Shown: positions 11,740 to 23,941 of the stretch, piece after piece | How positions within the stretch are numbered: position 1 is the stretch's first letter | How the letters are laid out: every line of letters begins with the position of its first letter | Assembly (NCBI GenBank): GCA_951213105.1 | Contig: OX578138.1 | Location: 91,808,414-91,872,413, forward strand | Source of the DNA: Amaurobius ferox | Lineage: Eukaryota > Arthropoda > Arachnida > Araneae > Amaurobiidae | Direction: 5' to 3' | DNA: 64,000 nucleotides | Notes under the pieces: generated by a model | What the model saw: only the letters and a program-made list of their open reading frames with translations | What the model was told of the DNA's origin: nothing | The model's database searches: none | Position numbers and translations under genes: made by a program

Positions 11740-12620
11740 TATAAACACTCATGCCCAAAAGTTTATCAATAAAGTGAAAAAAGCGGATAAAACGAAAAAT
11801 ATTTATTATAATTCATTGAAACTTTCACAGACCATGGTGTATAACATAAGACAACAACGTGAGGAAATGCAAAGAAAATTATCAAAAAATAATTAAATAA
11901 TAGAGATAAACATAAACATATGATTTTGGTACAAAAACAATTAATTAGTGGAAGTCTGTCAATATAAAATGTGATGACTTCTGTTGGAAATGCATGCTTG
12001 ACAGCATCGATTTATTCCAAGAGCAACATAATTTATGGCAGTTTGGGATATCTATGCCCATTCAGGGAGCAGACATGTTCTTATCTCATAAAGGTTCCGG
12101 ATAATTTTATGAAGAGAACTTAAACATCTTGTAAGCGTGCCCCCATACATGCTCGATGACATTGAGGGTGATCTCGATGACCATTCTATACGAAGCAGTG
12201 TTTCTAATTCTAAGTACTGGCGGACAATGCGAGACCTATGTACTCGAACGTTATTGTCCATAAAACTTTGCTCAGGTCCCATAGCCGCAAAGAATGTGCT
12301 AACATATTGAGCAAATATGTCATCTCTGTACCACACTGTAGTCACAGTACCGCGAAGGAAGATGTGGATATCAGTTCGGGCACTGACAGCAATCCATGCA
12401 AACTATCAAATCAACCCTGCAACTACAACCTCTGATGTTACTGGCGTAATAGCGAGTTCCAGGCGTTCTACAGACCAATAACCTTTGAAAATCACTATGT
12501 ACACCAAACACTAAAAGCATAGTACCCCATTGTTGTCCAGTTGAGCTGATCTTGAGCACAGTTTAAGCCGGGCCCTCTGTACGAGAACATAAGTGGAACA
12601 GAAACCACTGGTCAACTTGC
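11740..12620 (-). pseudogene. Tc1/mariner transposase remnant (3' part of element)
   Basis: IS630-Tc1-mariner transposases cut and paste DNA at TA sites using a DDE/D triad. On the minus strand the frame from about 12370 to 12150 reads a 'DIHIFLRGTVTTVWYRDDI' segment, then FMDNNVRVHRSRIVRQYLE. The latter is a decayed form of the family's 'MDDNARPHRA' catalytic-region motif, so the second catalytic Asp is replaced by Asn. Upstream (about 12370-12560) related sequence continues in other frames with stops. Downstream, the family's usual SPDLNPIEHVWD-type motif is reduced to SPSMSSSMYGG. The 3' flank near 11820 (GAAACTTTCACAGACCATG) looks like the element's 3' end. The N-terminal DNA-binding half is missing. 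Confidence 0.75.
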
Positions 12621-12624
12621 ACAT

Positions 12625-12675
12625 ATGTGTTTGCAAATCAGTGTGTTTGTAAATCTGAATGTTTGTAAATCAGAC
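12625..12675. repeat. Short tandem repeat, about 17 bp x 3
   Basis: Three imperfect units of TGTTTGTAAATCNG follow one another. Confidence 0.7.
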
Positions 12676-13234
12676 GCACTTGTGAACCATTTAGATAAAT
12701 TTAATTCAGGCTATACAACAGCCAAAGCAAAGGAATTCAGACTAGGGGTAGATTCATTATTTAGAGAATGCATTATTCCGAGGTTAGGGGTGCATTTAGT
12801 TTTAATGTGCAACTCGAGAAGACGCTCAGATCAGATGTTTATTTAGCTGACTGTAGAAGGTTATGGAATTTTTTGGAATCTATTTCTATAAACAAGTCTT
12901 GGAAAGATTGTAATTCATTGAACAAATCCAGACAACTGCTGACTTTTTTTCTCCATCCTTCACACTATTTTCCACCGAAAAAGTTGCGGTTTGACTCCCT
13001 CTGACAAAAATGTCAGAAATAAATCAAAGTTTAAATAGCCCGCAAGAATTGAAGTCATCGCATGGGGCGCCTCATCGGAAGAGAAGCCTCATGAGGTGTT
13101 TTCTTGGCTAACTGCATAGGTCCGCATTGTTATGGAAATATGTGCTTAAATACGATGCTTATGTTTCATTCTTATCCTTCGAAGAAAGTGTTATTAAATT
13201 TTGGATATGTTCTCAGGTTTGATTCACTTTTTAT
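12676..13234. other. Non-coding stretch before satellite
   Basis: No recognisable gene was seen. Two overlapping short frames (12625-12846, 12768-13004) show no motif and no repeat support. Confidence 0.35.
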
Positions 13235-14185
13235 AAGGCAAAACCATTTATGTTTTTATGTATGACTAAATACATTGAATGAAAGGATCCTACGAGTTAA
13301 TCCTGGATTGATATGGATCCAATGGTTTTATGAATTATATGTTTCATAAATTATATTTATTTCTATATAAATTTGATATAATACGTATCTATATAGGAAA
13401 TTAATGAGAGTAGCGACCTAGCTGCTGAAGTTGTAGTGCCATAATTTTTTATGAATAAATACATTATCTGTATAAATGTACTTTCTATGAATAAATATAT
13501 TTATGTATGAATAAATGTATTGCAAGAAAATATGATACAAGTTAATCCTGGGTTGATATGGATCCAATGGTTTTATGAATTATATGTTTCATAAATTATA
13601 TTTATTTCTATATAAATTTGATATAATGCGTATCTATATAGGAAATGAATGAGCGTAGCGACCTAGCTACAGAAGTTGTAGTGCCATAAATTTTTATGAA
13701 TAAATACATTGTCTGTATAAATGTACTTTTTATGAATAAATATATGTATGTATGAATAAATGCATTGTAAGAAAATATGATACGAGTTAATCCTGGGTTG
13801 ATATGGATCCAATGGTTTTATGAATTATATGTTTCATAAATTATGTTTATTCCTTATTCGATCTGTTATAATACTTATCTAAATGAGAAAGCAATGAGAG
13901 TACCGACGTAGCTGCAGAAGTTCCAGGGCCATACTTGTTTTATAAAAAAATATATTATATGCATAAATGCACTTCTTATGAATAAATGTATTTATGTTTA
14001 AATAAATACAGTGAAAGAAAGGACGCTATGAGTTAATCGTGGATTGATATGGATCCAACTGTATTAAAAATTATATGTTATATAAATTATATTTAACTAT
14101 TTCTAAATTTGATATGACACTTATCTAAGTAAGAAACTGAGAGTATCGACCTAGCTGCAGAGATTTTAGTGACATACATTTTTGC
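13235..14185. repeat. 245 bp satellite-like tandem array, about 3.8 units
   Basis: GTTAATCCTGG recurs at 13296, 13541, 13786 and, as GTTAATCGTGG, at 14032. The spacings are 245, 245 and 246. Each unit carries GATATGGATCCAA, a 'GAATTATATGTTTCATAAATT' inverted phrase and a 'GCGACCTAGCTGC...GTAGTGCCATA' phrase. Units 1-3 are very similar; unit 4 is more diverged, as expected at an array edge. No coding potential was seen. Confidence 0.9.
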
Positions 14186-14289
14186 ACTTACCCGAAATTC
14201 TGTAAAATAGATACGATGTGTATAATTGTCAAATTTTCCTCACGAATATATTACTAAATTACACTCGAGTTCCAAAAATCATGACATAC

Positions 14290-14712
14290 CTCTCTAATGT
14301 CGTATTGGGACTTATTTAGCTCTGCGAAGTGTGGCAACTCGATGTGGCATAAACTCAAGTAGTCGGCGGAAGTTTCCAAGAGAAATGTTTAACCATGCTG
14401 TCTCGATAGCACCCCATAATTGATTGGCTGTGGTAGGTGCTGGAATTTAAGCACGAATGGTTCTTTTGATCTTATTCCAGATATGCGTCAAGGAGCTCAT
14501 GTCTAGCAATCTAGGTGGCCAAATCATGTGCTGGAATTGTCTAGAATGCTCATCAAACCAATCGCAAGCAATATGGGCCCAGTGATGCGGATCATTATCA
14601 TCCTGGAACATCCCATTGTTATTTGGATATGTGAAGACAATAAACTCCTGCAAATGGTCACCTAGCAGTTGAATATAGCAATTTCTTATCAATGAAAGGT
14701 GCAATTTGACAA
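14290..14712 (-). pseudogene. Tc1/mariner transposase C-terminal remnant
   Basis: The minus-strand frame 14704-14447 reads a decayed catalytic core: GDHLQEFIVFTYPNNNGMFQ, then DDNDPHHWAHIACDWFDEHS, then a 'WPPRLLDMSSLTHIW' segment. These correspond to the family's '(M)DDNAPCHRA' and 'WPPRSPDMNPIEHIWD' motifs. The conserved Glu-bearing 'PIEH' has become 'SLTH', removing the third catalytic acid. Beyond a frame change, the trailing sequence to about 14300 reads FMPRRVATLRRAK, the usual C-terminal signature. The N-terminal half is absent. It differs from the remnant at 11740-12620, so it is a separate lineage. Confidence 0.8.
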
Positions 14713-14749
14713 TTTTTCAAATTGGCCATTTTTTCCAAAAATTTCCATT

Positions 14750-14889
14750 GTACCCCACAAGTTACTTACCCACCAAATTTTATAAAATTTGGTTAACTAC
14801 TTTTTGAGTTAGAGTATACTTACATTGTACAGATAGACACACAGACAAATATACACCCACATACGCGCGCGCGCACACACACACACACA

Positions 14890-14946
<57 letters not shown>

Positions 14947-15104
14947 ACAAAGATAGACATGCAGATACTTTACGCAATAAAATATTTTATTTTATTCTAG
15001 AATACTCAAAACGTGTTGATCCGTCAAAAACTGGAGTTTCAATTTTCGACACGATTCCAATATATTCCCTATGTAGTACCATGGAATCTAGGGAAAGTAA
15101 AATA
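14750..15104 (+). repeat. Family B repeat, 3' part (copy B1)
   Basis: It contains the family's 'CCAAATTTTATAAAATTTGG' phrase, a (CA)n tract, 'GATCCGTCAAAAACTGGAG' and the 3' terminus GGGAAAGTAAAA. Compare 41202-41936. Confidence 0.7.
14862..14948. repeat. (CG)n(CA)n microsatellite
   Basis: GCGCGC followed by a long CA run with ATAC interruptions, inside the family B fragment. Confidence 0.95.
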
Positions 15105-15794
15105 AATGTGTTTTCGACAGAGGTAGTACTAAACACGATCGCGCTACAAAATACTTACTTTCAGATACACATATTTATTAAAGATAAACTGTGAAATAAA
15201 CGAAAAATATTTCCACTTGTTTCCCTTCTTATTAAAAACTTCCCCAAAGTATTTCCCTCAATGGTGAAAAAATATGTTTATTTATTTTTATTTTTTATTT
15301 TTGTCCCCTTAAGTACACAATTCCTCAGGTTTTTGCACTGCGACAAAATAAAATCAACTTTTTGGCTTCTACTTCAACCTTATGTCACTGACATGTGACT
15401 TTCAAGAGTAATAAAGAAATGTGTAAGAAGTTGAAAAAGATATAAAAGAAAAACGGATTAGGTTAAGTTGAGAAATAGTTCATATGTTGTTCTTGGGTTT
15501 TCACACTCATTTTGAAGTCAAACTAAACATTTTAATTTCGATGACTTTAACTTCTATTTTATTTTCAACTATCAGCGATTAACAGACGCTGGTTTGGATT
15601 TAAGATGTAAACCTGTAATTAAAATTACATCGGATCATACAGCTAATTCTGGAAAAGAAAACATAGTTTTAAAAATAAGCAGCTTAAAGAAATAACTGGA
15701 GTGTCACAGCTCGACTTTCTCATACATACTCTATTTTTAAGGAGATTGTGTTATTTTTTTTACAAATTTTACAAAATCTATATTGTTGATTACA
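15105..15794. other. AT-rich non-coding stretch
   Basis: No gene, RNA or internal repeat match was seen. Confidence 0.4.
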
Positions 15795-16046
15795 ATCATA
15801 GCGTGTTACCCTTCGCTTTAAAGAGTTTTCCACTCCCGAGGGAATCAATGACGTCATTAACACAAAAATTGAGTCGTGGCTATTTTTGACAACAAGGATT
15901 GAAATATACTTTTAAGTCCAGTGATCATTAATTAAACCATAAGATTACTTATGGCTCAATGATCACGTGACTTAATAGTTTCAATCATTGCTCTCCCTTT
16001 TATGCATGAATATGTCAAATTTCGTCCTCTGCTACCATGTTAAAAA
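15795..16046 (+). repeat. Family E repeat, left half (copy E1)
   Basis: It shares 'CGTGTTACCC' and 'TTTAAAG' phrases with 40600-40640. The family is interrupted by the family A insertion at 16047-16975 and resumes at 16976. Confidence 0.5.
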
Positions 16047-16975
16047 ATCTGAGGTGGGCAATACATGACTTCCCTTATATAATGCCATGAGTTTACTATT
16101 TTTACAGAAGAAAAATTTGGTTTTTCTTATAGTAGATATTTATATTCTTTCCAAGATATTTAATTTTTTTCAATTAGTCGTCATTTTCATTGAATTAGCG
16201 TCATTTTTATCCATTTGGTGAGACTTTCGTCAATTTGACAACATTTAAAAAGGCTCCAAGTTGGCGACATTCCGCCAAATTCGTAGCCAAAATCTCGCCA
16301 AGCGTTATGGACAGAAAAATAAATTATTCTTATAGCAGATAAATGATTATTGGCGTTCAAATACAAAAGTATTACTCAAAGTATCTTTTCTCATGAATGG
16401 AACTAGCTAAATCCACGAGAATGATGTCACCAAATTTATCGCATAATATTACATATGAAAAATGAACAAGTTTCTCAACAGTTAAGATATTTTTTTTTTA
16501 ATTTATGGGATTTTTTGATAAATTTATTTTAAAAATGTGCAATATCTCGGAACGGTTCATGCTAGTGTTCTAAAGTTTATGTCAATCGCTTTCTAAGGCA
16601 AAATTACATATTAAATGTATATTTGCGTAACTTTATTAAAGGTTTTGGTTTTTTGATGATTTTTTTCAAAATTTCACTCGAAAATTTAGGAGGGTTCTGA
16701 ACATTCGATTATGTTTAAAAACAATAGACTTCCAGTATTCACGGATTGTGATTTTTGTACCAAATTTCATTCAAATCGCTTCATTCGTTCGCGAGATATC
16801 TTCTCCACAGGCTCACTGACACACACACACACAGACAGACAGACATCACCTCAAAAACGTTGTATTCGTGATCAGGGATGCTTGGAACGTAATCTCCCGT
16901 CGAATACTTGAATTCGAATTTTCGTCCCCGTCACAATATTTTTTTTATACATTATGGATATAAGGAAAGTAAAAA
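16047..16975 (+). repeat. Family A hairpin-ended repeat (copy A1)
   Basis: It starts TCTGAGGTGGGCAATACATG and ends ATAAGGAAAGTAAAAAT. It carries a short CA/GACA tract (16822-16845) and family phrases such as 'CGTTATGGAC' and 'TCTCGGAACGGTTCATGC'. It has no open frame of note; the 66-codon frame at 16711 is repeat-derived. It is inserted inside family E. See 51655-52701 for the clearest copy. Confidence 0.75.
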
Positions 16976-17205
16976 TGTGAATATATTTCGAAGTTTTAAC
17001 TCTAATTTAAAAACAATTCTCTGTAGTTCTAGATTTTTTTATAAAAAACCTGGCTATAAAGTTTCGTGAAAATCCTATAACATTTGTAGCAGCTATTCTG
17101 CACACAAGAAATCGACCACAGACGTCAGACAGAAAGACACAGACATAATTCCAAAAATCGTAAAAATGAGTTTAGGAGGCCTTGGGAAAATATATTGGCA
17201 TCAAA
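16976..17205 (+). repeat. Family E repeat, right half (copy E1)
   Basis: It shares TTTCGAAGTTTTAACTC-like sequence, 'AAGTTTCGTGAAAATCC' and AAATCGACCACAGAC with 40770-40920. It ends in an imperfect CAGACAGA run. Confidence 0.6.
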
Positions 17206-17261
17206 ATATCTAAGTTGAAAATTTTTAAGAAAACAATAGTCCTTTAATACTACCATAAAGA

Positions 17262-17368
17262 ACGTTGCTGCCCCGACCGGGATTCGAACCCTGGATCTCC
17301 GAACTGGCCAAATAAAGCTTTATTTTTGAGTTACTGTGACCGAATTGCAAGCTCTTATCGTGGATTCA
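17262..17368 (-). repeat. tRNA-derived SINE head (family G)
   Basis: On the minus strand a perfect pol III B-box-like GGTTCGAATCC lies at about 17290, inside CCAGGGTTCGAATCCCGGTC. Upstream is sequence shared with 30735-30890 and 32078-32205 (GAGCTTGCAATTCGGTC). There is no full cloverleaf, so it is not called as a tRNA gene. Confidence 0.6.
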
Positions 17369-17379
17369 GCGAGTCTGGG

Positions 17380-17527
17380 TCGTAATCTCGACAGCTGAAA
17401 ACCCGACAAGCCAGAATCCCTACAGCCGAAATTCCGACATGGCAAAATCCCGACAGAATCGAAATCCCGACAAGTCGAAATCCCGACAAGGTCGAAATCC
17501 CGACAAGCCAAAATCCCGACAGCTTGA
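17380..17527. repeat. Minisatellite, unit about 17 bp (CCCGACAAGTCGAAAT)
   Basis: Seven to eight imperfect units of 'GTCGAAATCCCGACAA' occur, with variants AGCCAAAATCCCGACA and CAGCCGAAATTCCGACA. It interrupts the SINE, since the 'AAGTGGACTCTGCAC' tail seen in the other family G copies reappears only at about 17595. Minus-strand frames reading CRDFDLVGIS repeats are simply translations of the array. Confidence 0.85.
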
Positions 17528-19445
17528 TATAGCTTGATCAAATTTTTCTTCTTTTCTTTTTTCACTACACCAATAATACAAATGTAACTGCGTTAAGTGG
17601 ACTCTGCACAGCGTATGGGAAAATAATAAAATCCACACCGCACTGGAATAATAAATTCTAAATAAGTGCCCGTACTAATTTTCTCCTTCCGCTTTTGTCC
17701 AAACGCGTATGGACACACCGACCTTTATACTCCCTAAATATAGATGAAATTCCGGCAATTCGGGTAAGCAGCCTTAGTTAGCTGCAGCTAAGGATTAGTC
17801 TTCAAAGATAAGTTGTAGCATAATTATAAGCTAATATATGATCACTTTTTAGAAAAGTTGGAATTTGCGATGAGGGAGTTAATAGTTCATGATGAAATAT
17901 AAACCAAATTATCTGTAATATTACCATGTACCGAAATTTGTTTTTATCAACTTTCTAAGTAATTTCACTGCTTGAGTTTTATATGTCTTGCAATTTTCTG
18001 CATTCTATCGCACCTTAAAGTTACTCTGGATTTTCTGACAAAAATTCACATATATACATGCATAGATATTTTTGTTTTTAATAGACTGGAATGAATGAAC
18101 CAGTGGTGTTCGGATCCGACATAAATGTCCATAATTCTCAATGCACCGAGTACACTACTCGTAAAACAAGACAAAAACAAATAAAAAAACACCCTTTTCG
18201 TAAAGTAGAAAAAAATAAAAGATGCAAAATGTCTCTCTCTTGGGAAGACCATGCATAAAATGTATTTGTTTTACTGTTGTTTAATTTATTAATAGTTATT
18301 AAGTTAATTAATATTAAATGAACAGTAGAAGCTACAATTGTAGAAACGTGATTATTTTTCAGGGAATGCTTATGATGATGTTAAAATCTTATATTTAAAA
18401 ATTCAAATATCTATCTGCGAAACTCGCTATTTTAAATTTCTGATCTTTAAATCCTACTACCAAAACACCAGCCGTCTGGGATAATCGGTTTCGCGAGAGA
18501 GACGATTGTGTATGACCTTGCCACCGATCCTGCAATAAATTCGAGCCACATTTTGACCATGCGTTTTATAATGGTTTTAGCAATCGCAAAGGGGAAATTG
18601 GGCCTATAAAATAATTTAATTCAATTCAGAATTAAAAGAACTAACGCCTAGATGCAACTACCCGTACCCTCACATATCTATGTACCAAATTTCATGGTCA
18701 TATTATGATTTGATTTTCTGCTACATACTACACACACATAAATGATACATAAATACATTAATGCATACAAGCATAAATAATATTGAAATAAAATTGCTCG
18801 GGATATTACTGAAATAAAATTAACTCAATATAAAATGTAAAATATTTCAGCCATTTACCTACTCGTAGTATGCTTAATGGATCAATGAAAGAAATATGTA
18901 CATCCTTTAAGCAGCTTTCGAATTATAAGTATCATTAGAAAGGAATAATAAGCGCCACATGGAAAGGTTTTACGCTTCTCTCCGTTCGGTGGGTAGTTGC
19001 AGATAGATTAAACCCAAATTCGAAACATCCCCTTGGTTGAATCTCATTAACCAAGAAATTATCATCGCACACGTTACGACAACTTGGAAATAAATTTTTA
19101 TCTATTTATACCGTTTAAATTAAATTATTTTTGTCATAAATCTGCTCCTGATTAAGCTTAACAAACCTAACATAAGTTGGTTACTTTATCTCTACGCTGT
19201 GTCGTTTCTGACTTATACGAAAACTTCACTGTAAACCAGTGAAACAAAGGGAAATGGGTTTTTAATTTTTACTATTTTTCGCCACTCTGTAGGGTGATAA
19301 TTATTATCAAAATGTTCCCTAAACTTTGTGTGAAAATTGAATCATCAGAATCCATTGGATGGTTCCGGAAATATTTCATTTAGACCCGTGTATGGCCATT
19401 TTCCATCTTATAGTATAATAGTTTAGATGTGGAGCACGCAGCTAA
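17528..19445. other. AT-rich non-coding stretch
   Basis: About 1.9 kb with no supportable gene. A short segment near 18480-18560 is less AT-rich but shows no motif. No window-internal repeat match was noticed apart from the SINE tail near 17595. Confidence 0.35.
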
Positions 19446-19447
19446 AT

Positions 19448-19514
<67 letters not shown>
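19446..19514. repeat. (CA)n(TA)n microsatellite
   Basis: A CA run is followed by about 25 TA units. Confidence 0.97.
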
Positions 19515-19518
<4 letters not shown>

Positions 19519-19632
19519 TAAACTTTAAAACTATTAAACTAATGTTTAGAATAGTATTACCAATAAGGCAATGTATACCAGTTAAACAATAAAAGAGTAT
19601 GCGCAAAGCAGCAATAACAATTTTATGCACGA

Positions 19633-20082
19633 TATAAAATTAAATGAAATAATGAACATTACCAAAAAGTAGGTGGGGGGTTGTGACCCCCACTACCCGG
19701 TTAAAAACATGCTTTGAGTGCCGCGGCAAACACTCCCGGAAAACCGGCACCGTTCATAGAAAGTCCTTGCGACTAAAGTAATTGCCGAAAATAAAGACAC
19801 AGAAATTAATCAAAATCCAAAAGCATTACCTTATAAGTACCTTTAAGGTATTTCTAAAGTAAGGTACCTTTAAGGTATTTCTTTTGGATTTTGATTAATT
19901 TCTGTGTCTTTATTTTCGGCAATTACTTTAGTCCCAAGGACTTTCTATGAACGGTGCCGGTTTTCCGGGAGTGTTTGCCGCGACACTCTTTACATGACAC
20001 TCTTTATGCGGCATGCTTTTAACCAGGGAGTGGGGATCATAACCCCCACAACCTTTTTTTGGTACTGTTCATTCTTTCATTG

Positions 20083-20087
<5 letters not shown>
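19633..20087. mobile_element. Foldback element (near-complete inverted repeat)
   Basis: Arms of about 220 bp (19633-19855 and 19860-20087) are reverse complements. For example, CCGGGAGTGTTTGCCGCG on the right pairs with CGCGGCAAACACTCCCGG on the left. The centre is the KpnI-like GGTACC region between ACCTTTAAGGTATTTC repeats, so there is essentially no loop. The right arm has an extra 'GACACTCTTTACAT' duplication. It has no coding frame. It ends next to (TA)n at 20086, which suits a TA-targeting MITE, but the terminal motif does not match a named family that I can recall. Confidence 0.85.

Positions 20088-20135
<48 letters not shown>
20086..20135. repeat. (TA)n microsatellite
   Basis: About 25 TA units between two foldback elements. 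Confidence 0.97.
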
Positions 20136-20986
<851 letters not shown>

Positions 20987-21167
20987 GAACTAGAAACTAT
21001 ACAAAAATGTTTTGTTATAACATACGTAGATAAAGTCACAGCCAATTACTCAAGCATTTACTTGCAGCTTTCTATAACTTTTTAATGATTACCATGACAA
21101 TCAGAACACGTATATACTTTTGAAAAAATCCAGATCGTAAATTGAAAATCGGATAAGAGCTAAATAA

Positions 21168-21624
21168 ACAAGAAAGATCAATCATGCATAAGCATTGATT
21201 ATGAAACACTTTCCAACTGAAATGTAATTTCATTTAAAAATTTCTAAAATGTGATTCATTCAGTGGTAATATCTTTTACATTATCACAGTACTACAGTAA
21301 TTTATTATACTTAAATATTTAAAACTGTAGCGAAATATAAATCATCTGATTCTTTATGCAAAATCAATGAATATTTCATTCATATAACTTGTATTCCAGA
21401 CTCCAGAGCTAAATAATTTTGTGTGAAAAAAATTCAGCAATTCTTATGTAATTCATCTTACAATCGCTTGAGATATTTGCATTCTGCGTATGTTAAAATT
21501 AGGCTTCCTTGAAGAAATAATAAAAGTTTAGGGATCATTTAAAATCACAACTATTGTAATTGCATAGGCACGGAATTTAGATACACAGATAATACACAGA
21601 TAATATATATGTGTATGTGTATGT
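21168..21624 (+). repeat. Family C repeat, left part (copy C4)
   Basis: It starts AAGAAAGATCAATCATGC like the copy at 401 and follows it, with several deletions, until the family B insertion. It resumes near 22860. Confidence 0.65.
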
Positions 21625-22452
21625 ACTCAAAGTATTGGAATCGTGCCGAAGATCGGAACTCGAATTTTCAAAGTATCTACACGTTTTGGGACTTCTAGAA
21701 CACGAAAAAACTACTCTTAGGAAGACGTCTGTGTGTGTAAGGGTGTATCTGTGTATGTTTCTGTATGTCTGTGTGGATATTACATCCACTCTAATTGAAA
21801 AACTAATGGACCGAATTTCATACAATTTGGTAGGTATGTTTTTTGTGGGAAATCCTGATGTTTATTAGATTATAGTACGATTCGTAATAAAAGAATCTGC
21901 CTTCTTTGCGAAATGGCCGCAGAAATTGCCTTTATCCACCCTAGCTAAAAACTAATGAACCAAATTTAACAAAATTTGGAGTATAATATTTCAATAACCT
22001 ACAAGTGATTTATATACCAAATTTAACAAAATTTTGTATATAAATCATTTGTAGGTTATTCTACTACGATTCGGGAAAAAGGAACGGGCTATTTTTGCGA
22101 AATGGCCAGCAAAAATCGTTATATATAAAAATAAAAGACTACGTGTGCTCAATTATATCAATTAAATTCCTATTTTATATGTGATTTTTGACAACAAAAA
22201 GAATAAGACTAACCCCATTACTCTAGGACTAGCAGTTCTTGAGATATTCTAGTTTTTTCGCGTTTTCGCTACGCCACCTTTGACAATAAGTCCAGCTATC
22301 AAATGAGAACCAAATTTCAGTTTAACGTGTAAATTCAATGTCATTTAAAATACTTATGTTGTGCAGATAAACTCAAATTATCATTGAATAAATAAAGAGA
22401 ACGAATATGAGTCTGCAGGGAAAGACATGTGCTGTCCACATCAGAATTTTTA
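21625..22452 (-). repeat. Family B repeat (copy B2) nested in family C
   Basis: In minus orientation it runs from AAAGTATTGGAATCGTGCCG, which lacks the extreme 3' terminus, to CTGCAGGGAAAGACATGTGC at the 5' end. Compare 28297-29079. It contains a local 24 bp inverted repeat at 21993-22060. Confidence 0.7.
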
Positions 22453-22859
22453 ACAATATTACACCAATGATTTATAGAAGTGAACGGGGATTATTTTCAG
22501 GCCATTTCGAAAAAAATGTATGATCTATATTTAAAGATCCATCAAATTTTTGTCGAATAAAATGTTCAACAAATTTAAGCTGTGTACCAAATTTTAACTC
22601 TCTAGGACGTAGGAAAGTGCATTTAAAATGCCATCAATTAAATTTATCATGAGTTATATAAAATTTAAAAAAAATGAAAAATTGTTATCTACCAAATTTA
22701 TTTTAAAATATGAAGCCACTCCCATATGCAAAACGTTTAAACAAATGGAGATATATTTATTATATAATATCTCTCTCTTTTCTTTCTGGAAGATATCCCA
22801 AAGTCAGAATTTAATTGAATTTGTTTTTTTCCCTATATTAAATAATTTTTTTAATTAAA
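22453..22859. other. AT-rich stretch inside the family C copy
   Basis: Probably decayed repeat sequence. A 76-codon frame (22628-22858) has no recognisable feature. Confidence 0.35.
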
Positions 22860-23152
22860 AAACAACTTAACATATTTTACTGAATTTTTTTTTATATATT
22901 CTATGGGATAATGTGAATATTTTCTAAAAATTTCGAAGCAATTCGTGAATTTTAAATTTACTTAAAAAATGTTTGAAAAATTAGGTCCCATAGGGTTCAA
23001 TGTATTTCATTTTTTCAACCCGGGTTCAATAAAAAACTAATTGGGTGATATTATTTATTTATATTCCCATAGGTCCTACAGACCGTCTAAACAACATACT
23101 AAAATTTCATTTTGATAAACTCATTTTTACGGCAGTTATCGTGCTAACGGTC

Positions 23153-23199
<47 letters not shown>

Positions 23200-23244
23200 A
23201 TGAACAAAGTCATAAACACTTTTCAACTTTGTTGTAAAGTGTTA
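22860..23244 (+). repeat. Family C repeat, right part (copy C4)
   Basis: It contains AACCCGGGTT at about 23019, a (GACA)n tract of about 12 units at 23153-23199, and the terminal TTGTTGTAAAGTGTTA. Its end directly abuts the Penelope fragment. Confidence 0.75.
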
Positions 23245-23941
23245 ATAAAAAAACGGCTATATTATAAAAAACATGCGGTTCCCATATGCTACATTAATAA
23301 GTTACACAAAGTTGCAGTTAGATTTCGACCTATTACGAATGGATGCAAAACGTATTCAACTGTTACAAATAGATTATTTCTTTAAATATTAAAGGAAGTT
23401 GTTGTCGAACTTAAAAACAAAAAAACGTACTTCACTGGCAATAGTTACGATGTCATTGATAAAATCAAAAATATACCGGACAGTTTGTATCATAGAAGTT
23501 ATCATATTAATGATTTGTTTAGCAATATAAAAGTTAATGACCTTTTTGAGATTATAATGGAATTGTATGAAAAATACGAATTACGGTCACAGATGACTAA
23601 AGATAAATGTAAGACTTTCGTTGAATCGGTTTTGCTTGAAACTATGCTTTATAATGGAAAATACTTTTATCAGTAACAACATGGAATATCAATGGGAGGT
23701 AATTGTTCTTCAATGTTGGCCGATATATATTTAAACAAGTTCGAAATTGTAATATATATTTTAAACGAGATTCAGTACATTAGATACGTCGACGATATTT
23801 TTTGGGATGCATTAGTCAAGATAACAATATCGATTTCAGCTTTTATCCTGATGGAATAATTTTGATAGAGACTCCTCATAACGAGGATGGGGGTTTACTT
23901 TTTTTAGATTTATGTATAAACAAGGATAATGATGGAAAAGC
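23245..23941 (+). pseudogene. Penelope-like element reverse transcriptase, fragment
   Basis: Penelope-like elements are retroelements with a telomerase-like reverse transcriptase. One plus-strand frame from about 23245 carries FRPITNG, then a segment with IIMELYEKYELRSQMTKDK, then QHGISMGGNCSS at 23677 (the 'GxxMGxxxS' palm motif). It then reads LADIYLNKFE and YIRYVDDIF, where YVDD at 23785-23796 is the catalytic metal-binding motif. There are in-frame stops at 23383 and 23674. The frame must change near 23800 to continue as ETPHNEDGGLLFLDL, the usual segment after the active site. The N-terminal fingers and the C-terminal GIY-YIG nuclease are absent. The left edge abuts a family C copy, and the right edge is cut by a DNA transposon. 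Family assignment is confident; the element is non-functional. Confidence 0.85.

Noticed and set aside
17262..17368. A tRNA gene, suggested by the perfect B box GGTTCGAATCC.
   Set aside because: No acceptor stem or anticodon arm could be formed, and related sequences at 30681 and 31960 show that it is a SINE family.
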